A DNA stretch of 12,079 nt from Candidatus Bathyarchaeota archaeon. GTDB taxonomy: Archaea; Thermoproteota; Bathyarchaeia; 40CM-2-53-6. The notes beneath the pieces were generated by a model. The model saw nothing but the letters and a program-made list of their open reading frames with translations. It ran no database searches and was not told the DNA's origin. Shown piece after piece: positions 6,229-11,436 of the stretch. The translations under genes and the position numbers were made by a program. The stretch's first letter is position 1. The number at the start of each line of letters is the position of its first letter. The stretch is from positions 1 to 12,079 of the forward strand of contig VBBG01000022.1 of assembly GCA_005882905.1 (NCBI GenBank), read 5' to 3'.

Positions 6229-6768
6229 TTGGCCCAAAAAAAACGAAAGGTCTGGCTTACTGGCGAGCAAGTTCACACCATGCTGAATCTGGCCAAGCAT
6301 AATAGTGAGAGAGATTACCTTCTGTTACTTCTGATGCGTTATGGGCTACGCTGTGGGGAAATAGTTGGGTGGCGGGGGTTACCAGGTATCAGAATCGAAG
6401 ACATTAGAGACGATGGAGTCTGGGTGAAGGGAAAGGGGTATGCCAGAGGAATCGTTCAAGATCGGCTCGTCGTAATCCCAAAAGAAGTGATCAGAGGGCT
6501 CCGCCGCTACGTCACTCAGACTTTGGTAGCACATTTCCAAGAACATCACGAAGATAAACTGTTCCCGATCTCGGCTGTCCGAGCCGAACAAATCGTGAAA
6601 AGATATGCCAAAAATGCGGGAATAGATGATTGGGCGAGAGTTGGACCCCACCGTCTTAGAGCATTCTTCGCGACCGATGCCAAAGACAAAGGGCTCGACG
6701 CGTTTACGATACGTGATCTTATGCGCAACAAGAACATTACCACCATGGAAGAGTTGGCTTCAGGATAG
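6229..6768 (+). CDS. Truncated tyrosine recombinase (integrase), probably inactive
   Basis: A 179-residue protein from TTG 6229, the only usable start after an in-frame TAG at 6208. It begins directly at the catalytic domain (KVWLTGEQVHTMLNLA), so the N-terminal SAM-like DNA-binding domain is missing. Conserved parts: Arg I in MRYGLRCGEIVG (R41), the beta-hairpin Lys in VKGKG (K67/K69), and the H-x-x-R box GPHRLRAFF (H141, R144). The third box, normally LMGHKNIxTT followed by Tyr, reads LMRNKNITTMEELASG and stops: the His is Asn167 and the nucleophilic Tyr is absent. A Tyr codon (6774-6776) exists in another frame just past the stop, suggesting a frameshift or a replaced end. Family membership is secure; activity as read is unlikely. 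Confidence 0.8.
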   Translation: MAQKKRKVWLTGEQVHTMLNLAKHNSERDYLLLLLMRYGLRCGEIVGWRGLPGIRIEDIRDDGVWVKGKGYARGIVQDRLVVIPKEVIRGLRRYVTQTLVAHFQEHHEDKLFPISAVRAEQIVKRYAKNAGIDDWARVGPHRLRAFFATDAKDKGLDAFTIRDLMRNKNITTMEELASG

Positions 6769-6817
6769 GAGAATACGAGCGCATTTTAAGCTCGATTTGA
6801 GCGGCATGTTATGATCT

Positions 6818-6832
6818 CTTTACTTACGTAAA
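6818..6832. repeat. 15-base direct repeat, copy 2
   Basis: Identical to 5231-5245. It lies 50 bp after the recombinase stop and about 100 bp before the winged-helix gene. The two copies bracket the AbrB-like, SecB-like and recombinase genes (about 1.6 kb). Confidence 0.6.
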
Positions 6833-6889
6833 GACGTCCCGAACTCTGGCCGGCATCCCACTTACAGGTCACCAGCTGGAGCGCCATAA

Positions 6890-6902
6890 GTATTAAACAT
6901 GG
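6890..6902 (+). promoter_or_regulatory. TATA-like promoter of the winged-helix gene
   Basis: AAGTATTAAACAT lies about 36 bp before ATG 6933; initiation near 6922 would leave a leader of about 10 nt. The rest of the gap 6769-6932 holds the 15-base repeat and a short hairpin CGAGC/GCTCG (6776-6794), which may terminate recombinase transcripts. Confidence 0.45.
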
Positions 6903-6932
6903 CCTGCCGCTGCGCCGAAAATGTGACCGCTG

Positions 6933-7316
6933 ATGCCGCGTAGAGCTGTCCGTGGACCTCCAAAACAGAAGACGACGATCCTTTTCAAAGCCGGGAACCT
7001 TCCCAGCAGCCCTGAAGAGTTGTTCCGGCGAGTGTTCTGGAAAAGCGACTTCCTGGCAAGCGAGGCTCAGAATTTCTGGCACGAAGTCAAGAGGTCTGAG
7101 CCGATGGGCCTACCAATTCAGACATGGAAAGACTGGATTTCAAAGCGAAGTATGAGCGTCGGCCAATTCTACAATATGATCCATGGTCTTGTCGGAGCAG
7201 GATTTATTGAGAAGAAGGACTCGAGATGGCACCTCAGCGGCGGTTTTCTTCGTGAACTCGAACAAATGGTTGCGGTCTATTCATCGGAGAGCGGTCTGAG
7301 AGCGCAGCCACACTAA
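6933..7316 (+). CDS. Small winged-helix DNA-binding protein
   Basis: A 127-residue soluble protein not assigned to a named family. The N-terminus is basic (MPRRAVRGPPKQK). Residues about 60-105 look like a winged helix: helix TWKDWISKRS, turn, recognition helix SVGQFYNMIHGLVGAGF, then a wing with IEKKDSRWHLSGG, and a closing amphipathic helix. This arrangement is typical of small archaeal transcription regulators. It has its own TATA-like element, so it is probably transcribed alone; it ends 3 bp from the convergent coaD stop. The neighbouring recombinase patch could be its target or source, but nothing in the sequence proves this. Confidence 0.65.
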   Translation: MPRRAVRGPPKQKTTILFKAGNLPSSPEELFRRVFWKSDFLASEAQNFWHEVKRSEPMGLPIQTWKDWISKRSMSVGQFYNMIHGLVGAGFIEKKDSRWHLSGGFLRELEQMVAVYSSESGLRAQPH

Positions 7317-7319
7317 GCA

Positions 7320-7844
7320 TCATAAGATGTATTCATTTCTGCGTCGTTGGCTGCGCAGCCGAGCGCCCGACAATCTCCCGCGCGAATCTATCTTACCAAG
7401 TCGTATCCGAGTTACCGAAACCGGTTTCCCGTCTCTAGACTTGACCAGCCTTACAGTGTACAGTCGAAGTGGCGGCAAGCCTCGACGCCTCCTGAGCGCA
7501 TTCGCTCTCATACCGTTGGAGCGCGTGTCCTCGCTGACAACTAAGGCTTCAAGGTCCCTCCTCTCGGCCGCGGGGCCGAGTGGGTCCTTCAACTCAATTA
7601 TCCTTGCGCGCCTCAACCAACGCCGCGACCGGAGGAACTTTCGAAGATCCCGCTTTCTTGCGGAAAGCGCCCGCACGTCATGAATCTTGTGAAGTTTTGC
7701 AACCAGTTGATCTCCGCTAACACCGATGAATACTGTTTCTCCCAACTCAAACGCGCGGCCTAAAAGACGCTCATGTCCAATGTGCAATATGTCAAAGGTT
7801 CCACCCACGGCGATGGTTCTGTGCGCGAATTTCGAAACATGCAA
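7320..7844 (-). CDS. coaD: Phosphopantetheine adenylyltransferase, archaeal type
   Basis: A 174-residue cytidylyltransferase-like protein. It transfers AMP from ATP to 4'-phosphopantetheine, the penultimate step of coenzyme A synthesis, in the cytoplasm. Visible motifs: AVGGTFDILHIGHERLL (12-28) with the GTFD turn and the H-x-G-H nucleotide-binding box, VSEDT (103-107), and SVTRIRLGKID (143-153), the family's 'iSSTRIR.G.ID' with one Ser replaced by Val. These match the archaeal/eukaryotic PPAT group rather than bacterial CoaD. The start is TTG 7844; no ATG is available and similarity begins a few residues on. The C-terminal 20 residues are Arg-rich and slightly longer than usual. It is convergent with the winged-helix gene. 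Confidence 0.88.
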   Translation of the reverse strand: MHVSKFAHRTIAVGGTFDILHIGHERLLGRAFELGETVFIGVSGDQLVAKLHKIHDVRALSARKRDLRKFLRSRRWLRRARIIELKDPLGPAAERRDLEALVVSEDTRSNGMRANALRRRRGLPPLRLYTVRLVKSRDGKPVSVTRIRLGKIDSRGRLSGARLRSQRRRNEYIL

Positions 7845-7942
7845 GCCGACTAACTCAGCTAGAAATTTGGCCTGTGGAAACCCTAATCTCTTATGAACGA
7901 TCTCTGCTATTTATTGGATGACGGCCGAGGCTAACTTAATCA

Positions 7943-8010
7943 CCGGTTGAAGAGAACCGGGCTAGATTGATACCTGGATGGTCGAGAAGAACACGGCGGA
8001 TAACTTCTCG
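7943..8010 (-). other. Hairpins in the tRNA-Gln trailer / coaD upstream gap
   Basis: The gap 7845-8015 has no gene. CGAGAAG/CTTCTCG (7983-7989 with 8004-8010) starts only 5 nt after the tRNA 3' end on the minus strand, and CCGGTT-GAAGAG-AACCGG (7943-7960) follows. They may help terminate or process the pre-tRNA. There is no strong T-run. AATAAATAG on the minus strand near 7911-7919 could be the coaD promoter. Confidence 0.35.
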
Positions 8011-8050
8011 CGAAATAGCCCGGGGGAGATTCGAACTCCCGTCAGCAGGT

Positions 8051-8074
8051 GACTCCTACCCAATCGTGCGGGAT
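8051..8074 (-). other. tRNA-Gln intron 2 (24 nt, canonical position 37/38)
   Basis: The central helix CTCT (tRNA 32-35) pairs with GGAG at the intron 3' end; bulges are GG|A and TC|A, and CCC/GGG forms the inner helix. Cutting gives the 7-nt loop CTCTGGA and stem end CCTGC. The outer helix (GCAGG/CCTGC) exists only after intron 1 is removed, suggesting an ordered splicing path. Confidence 0.78.
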
Positions 8075-8082
8075 CCAGAGCC

Positions 8083-8120
8083 TACTAGGGACGCTTGAAA
8101 CGTCTGGCCCGTAACGTCCG
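8083..8120 (-). other. tRNA-Gln intron 1 (38 nt, position 29/30)
   Basis: Flanks fold as a bulge-helix-bulge: outer AGC/GCT, central ATAG/CTAG (one A-G mismatch), bulges CA|C and TA|G, and an inner 5-bp helix GGACG/CGTCC. Cutting after the second bulge base on each side joins GCA to GG, exactly what the anticodon stem needs. The position is non-canonical. Confidence 0.75.
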
Positions 8121-8207
8121 TGCTATGCTAGACCACTACACCACCGGGCTACGATGGGCCAGCCACCATCCCTGTTCATAAGAGGTTTCGAGGCTGAAAC
8201 TGACCTT

Positions 8208-8223
8208 CCCTATATACTTGTCG
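8208..8223 (-). promoter_or_regulatory. BRE/TATA promoter of tRNA-Gln
   Basis: On the minus strand the segment reads CGACAAGTATATAGGG: a purine-rich BRE followed by TATATA (8216-8211). Initiation near 8188 would give a leader of about 38 nt before the tRNA. Confidence 0.6.
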
Positions 8224-8240
8224 AAAGACTTATATATGCT
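8221..8240 (+). promoter_or_regulatory. BRE/TATA promoter of the TFB gene
   Basis: TCGAAAGACTTATATATGCT contains a BRE (CGAAAG) followed by a strong TATA box. Its BRE overlaps the one used by the divergent tRNA gene. Predicted initiation near 8258 leaves a leader of about 100 nt, long for an archaeal mRNA. Confidence 0.65.
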
Positions 8241-8257
8241 CTCAACCCCTCGCTCTT

Positions 8258-8361
8258 GCTTTCCTCGAACTGAGCCTTCACGACGCCTCAGTAAACCTGA
8301 GGAACCATTTGAGTAGGGACTCAGAAGGGAAGATGAGGGGGAGACAACGACAACTCCGACA
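8258..8361 (+). promoter_or_regulatory. Long structured leader of the TFB mRNA
   Basis: Between the predicted transcription start and GTG 8362 are the hairpin CCTCAG-TAAAC-CTGAGG (8286-8302), a smaller GAGT-AGGG-ACTC (8311-8322), and an ATG (8333) preceded by a purine-rich GAAGGGAAG. That ATG opens a 30-codon frame overlapping the TFB start. The leader is inferred from the promoter position only. Confidence 0.35.
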
Positions 8362-9282
8362 GTGCCCAGCGGAAAACCGCCAAGGGTCCATGTTTGCCCT
8401 GAGTGTAGCGGCGTCAACCTCATAGAGGACTTCGATCAAGGGGAGACAATCTGTCAGGACTGCGGACTTGTGCTCTCGCAAAATTTGATGAGCCGGGGCC
8501 CAGAGTGGCGCGCTTTCACAAAGGAGGAGAAGGACGAGCGGGGCCGGGTCGGTATTCCAACCTCATTTTCAATCCATGACAAAGGGCTGTCGACCGTAAT
8601 TGATAGGGTCAATCGGGACGCATACGGGCGCCAGCTCCCTATGGAGACCAGGATGGAGATGCTTAGGCTCCGCAAATGGCAAATTCGAACGCGCGTACAC
8701 TCATCATCCGATCGTAACCTCGCTCAAGCAATGGCGGAGCTCGACCGGCTTACAGACAAACTTCATGTGCCAGCAAACGTTAAGGAGAATTCAGCGGTAG
8801 TTTATCGGAAAGCTCTCGACAGCGGGCTTGTCAGAGGACGCTCGATCGCGGCGATTGCCGCAGCATCGCTTTATGCAGCTTGTAGATCAGCGGAGACGCC
8901 TCGCACCTTAAAGGAGGTGGCCGGGGCCAGTAGAATAAAGAAGAAGGACGTTGCGAGATGCTATAGGCTACTTCTTCGCGAGCTTGAAATGTCGATGCCT
9001 GTTGAAGATCCGATAAGATGCATTTCTAAGATCGCTAGCCGCGCTGAGATTTCAATGCAGACTCAACAGTCTGCGATAAAGGTCCTGAAAGATGCCAAGA
9101 GGAAGGGGGTGGTCGCGGGCAAGGACCCTATGGGCCTGGCTGCGGCGGCACTCTACGTCGCCTGCGTACTCGAAAATGAGAAGAAGACGCAGAAAGAGAT
9201 TGCCGAGATTGCCAACGTAACGGAAGTCACCGTGCGGAATCGATACAAAGGCCTCAAAGACTCGCTCGGGCTATCAGCTTGA
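8362..9282 (+). CDS. tfb: Transcription initiation factor B (TFB, TFIIB homologue)
   Basis: A 306-residue protein from GTG 8362, the only usable start after an in-frame TAG at 8314. TFB binds the TBP-TATA complex and BRE and recruits RNA polymerase. Order of parts: N-terminal zinc ribbon with C12, C15, C31 and C34 (VCPEC, ICQDCG); B-reader/linker with GPEWRAF (46-52); then two cyclin-fold repeats, the first about 105-195 with RSIAAIAAASLYAACR and the second about 205-300 with DPMGLAAAALYVACV. The final helix-turn-helix EIAEIANVTEVTVRNRYKGL contacts the BRE. All parts are intact and of normal length. Archaea often have several TFB paralogues; this one being the main copy is unproven. It is convergent with the small gene at 9292. 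Confidence 0.96.
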   Translation: MPSGKPPRVHVCPECSGVNLIEDFDQGETICQDCGLVLSQNLMSRGPEWRAFTKEEKDERGRVGIPTSFSIHDKGLSTVIDRVNRDAYGRQLPMETRMEMLRLRKWQIRTRVHSSSDRNLAQAMAELDRLTDKLHVPANVKENSAVVYRKALDSGLVRGRSIAAIAAASLYAACRSAETPRTLKEVAGASRIKKKDVARCYRLLLRELEMSMPVEDPIRCISKIASRAEISMQTQQSAIKVLKDAKRKGVVAGKDPMGLAAAALYVACVLENEKKTQKEIAEIANVTEVTVRNRYKGLKDSLGLSA

Positions 9283-9291
9283 AGGTCACAG

Positions 9292-9540
9292 TTACCTGAG
9301 GTATTGCCTCATGCTCTGTATGTTGTTGAAGACCGTGCTCCACTGAGGGTGGGGTGCGGAACTACCACTGCTAAAACCATTCAGCGAGATAGAAAACCTG
9401 ACGCGCGGATCGCGTGAATAGTAGTAGATAATGTCAAGCTTCTTCTTAGGAGTCGCATTGGATAAGCTCCTTTTCAGAGCATTGAACAGGTACTTGTTGA
9501 AGAACTCCAGCTCGATTGAAACGGAGATGCGCTCGCTCAT
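9292..9540 (-). CDS. Small conserved-looking hypothetical protein (82 aa)
   Basis: An 82-residue protein from ATG 9540; another ATG at 9558 would lie at or before the expected transcription start, whereas 9540 has GGGAG just upstream and a TATA-like element about 40 bp back. It starts with a strand (ERISVSIELEF), then an amphipathic helix (NKYLFNALKRSL), a basic turn, two strands (DIIYYYS, RVRFSISLNG), a Gly/Ser-rich loop and a C-terminal helix. This beta-alpha-beta-beta-alpha order and size recall the KEOPS subunit Pcc1, but key family residues were not recognised, so this is only a suggestion. It ends 9 bp from the TFB stop, convergent. Being a real gene is likely; function unknown. Confidence 0.6.
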   Translation of the reverse strand: MSERISVSIELEFFNKYLFNALKRSLSNATPKKKLDIIYYYSRDPRVRFSISLNGFSSGSSAPHPQWSTVFNNIQSMRQYLR

Positions 9541-9574
9541 TCTCCCACTGAGACGCATTTACATAGCTAGTGAT

Positions 9575-9585
9575 GAATATTTATG
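9575..9585 (-). promoter_or_regulatory. TATA-like promoter of the 82-aa gene
   Basis: The minus strand reads CATAAATATTC, centred about 40 bp before ATG 9540; initiation near 9554 gives a leader of about 14 nt. Confidence 0.5.
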
Positions 9586-9630
9586 GCTATACATCGGACT
9601 CGACGGGTGCCCCTGTCAAACTCCTACCCT

Positions 9631-9725
9631 GGAAGCCTCCAGCAATCCCTAGTACTCCGTGGATTCCCCATGACCCCCTCTTGAGGCTAAGAGCGTAGTA
9701 CTAGGATTCCTTCCTCCAAGGTTAC
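9631..9725. other. Structured non-coding segment
   Basis: Long-range arms AATCCCTAGTACT (9644-9656) and AGTACTAGGATT (9697-9708) pair over 12 bp with one extra C. Inside sits CTCTT-GAGGCT-AAGAG (9678-9693). Outside, GGAAG (9631-9635) can pair with CTTCC further out, and TTACAAA follows at about 9721. It may be a small RNA (an H/ACA-like end was considered) or a terminator-like hairpin between genes. The strand is unknown. Confidence 0.35.
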
Positions 9726-9731
9726 AAATCC

Positions 9732-9740
9732 GATTTTATC
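9732..9740 (+). promoter_or_regulatory. TATA-like element of the microprotein gene
   Basis: GATTTTATC is centred about 37 bp before ATG 9773, giving a predicted leader of about 10 nt. Confidence 0.35.
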
Positions 9741-9772
9741 TCAACCAGAGCCTCTTCAGCAGTGGCTACGGG

Positions 9773-9856
9773 ATGGAAGAGAAGCCGACCGTTCTCATGG
9801 TCCTTATGTGCACATGGCTATTCTGGTTCATGTTCTTTCTGACTATTGGAGTCTAG
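9773..9856 (+). CDS. 27-residue single-helix membrane microprotein
   Basis: ATG 9773 to TAG 9856 encodes a charged start MEEKP followed by about 21 hydrophobic residues rich in Met, Trp and Phe (CTWLFWFMFFLTIG) and then stops. That is the shape of a one-pass membrane peptide, probably with the charged end on one face and no soluble domain. A TATA-like element at 9732-9740 and the start of the next promoter at about 9875 frame it neatly as an independent unit. Similar tiny helices serve as extra subunits or regulators of membrane complexes, but no partner is indicated here. An open frame of 27 codons alone is weak; the composition and spacing are what support it. Confidence 0.45.
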   Translation: MEEKPTVLMVLMCTWLFWFMFFLTIGV

Positions 9857-9873
9857 CAAATAATTGAGGGCAC

Positions 9874-9884
9874 GCTTAAATAAC
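9874..9884 (+). promoter_or_regulatory. TATA-like promoter of the aIF1-zinc ribbon operon
   Basis: GCTTAAATAAC lies about 60 bp before ATG 9939; initiation near 9906 would give a leader of some 30 nt. Confidence 0.5.
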
Positions 9885-9938
9885 TGGGAGACCCTACAAC
9901 GTTCGTGGACGAATCGAAGGGAGTCTTAGGCTTCTAGA

Positions 9939-10247
9939 ATGGCCGACGTTTGCTCGACCTGCGGTCTGCCGAAGGATCTTTGCGTCTGCGGAACAATCAG
10001 CATGGAGCAGCAGACGGTAAAGGTCCGCATGGAGATGCGTAAATGGGGAAAACCGGCAACGATTGTCGAAGGAATTGACGGGAAAAGCGTCAATCTTTCT
10101 GACCTAGCGACCAAGCTCAAGACTTATTGCGCGTGCGGAGGAACATCGAAGAACAACTCTATCATTCTCCAAGGGGACCATCGCGATAAGGTAAAGAAAG
10201 TCCTAGTCGGCTATGGATTTCCCGAAGCAAGCATAGAGCTTCACTAG
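9939..10247 (+). CDS. sui1: Translation initiation factor aIF1 (SUI1 family)
   Basis: A 102-residue protein, normal for archaeal aIF1. The factor binds the small ribosomal subunit near the P site and guards start-codon selection. Residues 1-20 carry a probable zinc knuckle with C5, C8, C15 and C17 (VCSTCGLPKDLCVCG), typical of archaeal members. The SUI1 fold follows: VKVRMEMRKWGKPATIVEGID (27-47), helix SDLATKLKTYCACGGT, strand NSIILQGDHRDKVKKVL and the terminal GYGFPEASIELH. All elements are intact. It is the first gene of a probable pair with the zinc-ribbon gene 10 bp downstream. Confidence 0.93.
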   Translation: MADVCSTCGLPKDLCVCGTISMEQQTVKVRMEMRKWGKPATIVEGIDGKSVNLSDLATKLKTYCACGGTSKNNSIILQGDHRDKVKKVLVGYGFPEASIELH

Positions 10248-10257
10248 GCTAGTTTCG

Positions 10258-10464
10258 TTGTCTGCGCTACTCGACGTATTTCGATCCATCCGACGGGGAG
10301 TGCACGGACCCCTGGCGTGTCCGAACTGCGGGGCAAGTGTGAAGCGTTCACGAGCTCCCCTAGAGGGTTGGATCCTTCCAACAAGGTATCTGTGCGAAAA
10401 ATGCGGCTACTCAGGATTCCTGGCGCTAGAAGAGGAACCCGAAAACGCAGTGCAGCCAGATTAG
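10258..10464 (+). CDS. Small zinc-ribbon protein
   Basis: A 68-residue protein from TTG 10258, 10 bp after the aIF1 stop. C21-P-N-C24 and C46-E-K-C49 form a zinc ribbon separated by 21 residues; between them GWILPTRYLCEKCGYSG resembles a recurring archaeal pattern 'GWL.P..Y.C..CGY.G'. The tail is acidic (ALEEEPEN). The position after aIF1 suggests co-transcription and perhaps a role at the ribosome or in RNA binding, which is inference. It is convergent with the epimerase gene, 12 bp between stops. Specific function unknown. Confidence 0.7.
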   Translation: MSALLDVFRSIRRGVHGPLACPNCGASVKRSRAPLEGWILPTRYLCEKCGYSGFLALEEEPENAVQPD

Positions 10465-10476
10465 CTGCCAAGTCAA

Positions 10477-11436
10477 TCACAGAGACCTCGAACTCCACAG
10501 CTCGACAGCCTTCTTCAGACCCTCGTCCAATGTAAACCTAGGCTTCCAGCTCACCTCTCTCTTGATCGCTGTATTGTCGAGGACGAGATATGCAGGGTCC
10601 TGACTCTGGGGCCGCTGAGGATAACCCGGCGGGTATGATCCAAAGACGACGCTTCCCTTGAATCCGACTATTGAAGACAGTCGCTTCGCGAGTTCAGCGT
10701 TTGTGACCGGGTTTCCAGGGGACACATTGTAGATTCCTCCGACAGCCTTTTCGGTCCTTGCCACATCCAGATAGGCTTCGACGTGGTCTTCTACGTACAT
10801 ATAGTCCCGTATCGAATCTGGCGCGCCCACATAGCAAGTCTCTTGCTTCAACATCTTGGATATGAGATACTCTGTGTAGAAGCCACTCTCCCAGGTCCGT
10901 CCGTAGCTGTTGATAGGACGCATAATGGTTCCCCTGAGATGATAGATTCTGTTGGCCATCTGAATATACTGGTCTGCCGCCGCCTTCGACACTGCGTAGG
11001 GCGATGCCGGGTTGAGCATCGCATCCTCGGAGATAGGTTGGCCACTGGGTTGCCAGCCGTAGACCTCTGCTGTGGAAGCAACTATGAGCCTTGTGTTTGG
11101 GGATTGTTTCAGGATTGAATGCACGAGGTTTACGGTCCCGTCGAAATTGGTTCCGATGTACGGGTAGGGATCATCGAATGATAGTCGTACTGGAGTGAGT
11201 GCTCCAAGGTGGAAGACTATGTTCGGGTCTGATGCCTCGACTGCGGAGAGGACTGAGTGGTACCTCACCAGGTCACCTTCGATAAAATGAACACTCGAGA
11301 CGATGCTCGCCAGCCTCTTCAGTTCTCTCTCGGAGGAATGTCTTACGAGTCCGTACACACTATCTCCTTGAGTGACCAACTTTGAAGCAAGTTGCGATCC
11401 TATGAAGCCGGTTATCCCGGTTACAAGCACGTTCAA
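10477..11436 (-). CDS. NAD-dependent epimerase/dehydratase (extended SDR)
   Basis: A 319-residue sugar-nucleotide enzyme. The Rossmann motif TGITGFIGS (6-14) binds NAD(P); GDL (54-56) and HLGA (76-79) are typical SDR positions; the catalytic set is STAEVYG (121-127) and Y147-x3-K151 in SPYAVSKAA. RPINSYG (about 178-184) and RDYMYVEDH (about 209-217) match the extended-SDR substrate region. Sequence style is close to GDP-mannose 4,6-dehydratase, GDP-4-keto-6-deoxymannose reductase and UDP-glucose 4-epimerase, and the exact reaction cannot be chosen. It overlaps the upstream nucleotidyltransferase by ATGA, so the two are translationally coupled and probably make one activated sugar for glycans or glycoproteins. 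Confidence 0.88.
   Translation of the reverse strand: MNVLVTGITGFIGSQLASKLVTQGDSVYGLVRHSSERELKRLASIVSSVHFIEGDLVRYHSVLSAVEASDPNIVFHLGALTPVRLSFDDPYPYIGTNFDGTVNLVHSILKQSPNTRLIVASTAEVYGWQPSGQPISEDAMLNPASPYAVSKAAADQYIQMANRIYHLRGTIMRPINSYGRTWESGFYTEYLISKMLKQETCYVGAPDSIRDYMYVEDHVEAYLDVARTEKAVGGIYNVSPGNPVTNAELAKRLSSIVGFKGSVVFGSYPPGYPQRPQSQDPAYLVLDNTAIKREVSWKPRFTLDEGLKKAVELWSSRSL

Larger units (their letters stand above)
6003..6302 (+). other. Start-less open frame and palindromes between 5568-gene and recombinase
   Basis: The 226-bp gap 6003-6228 contains no recognised gene. The frame of the preceding gene continues open after its TAG for 99 codons, ending at TAA 6300-6302, with no ATG or GTG start. 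It could be a remnant of a coding region or chance. The gap also holds two near-identical small palindromes (6020-6060) and a strong inverted repeat (6158-6184). Confidence 0.3.
8016..8150 (-). tRNA. tRNA-Gln (CUG) with two introns
   Basis: The acceptor AGCCCGG (8150-8144) pairs with CCGGGCT (8023-8017), followed by A73 at 8016; CCA is not encoded. U8-G9, a D arm (8141-8125) and a T arm GGGAG-TTCGAAT-CTCCC (8040-8024) are canonical. The anticodon arm is complete only after removal of two introns: exons 8150-8121, 8082-8075 and 8050-8016 give stem GCAGG/CCTGC, loop CTCTGGA with anticodon CUG (8078-8076), and variable loop TGAC, 73 nt in total. The A1-U72 pair is the known mark of archaeal tRNA-Gln read by the GatDE amidotransferase, agreeing with the anticodon. 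Identity is therefore supported in two independent ways. A TATA box lies about 60 bp upstream. Confidence 0.88.

Noticed and set aside
8090..8105. Hairpin GACG-TTTCAAG-CGTC as an anticodon arm with UCA anticodon
   Set aside because: Only a 4-bp stem, and it lies wholly within intron 1; the two-intron CUG solution satisfies all arms and tRNA-Gln identity marks.
9431..9652. 73-codon plus-strand frame opposite the 82-aa gene
   Set aside because: The minus-strand gene has the better promoter and start; this frame runs into the structured segment.
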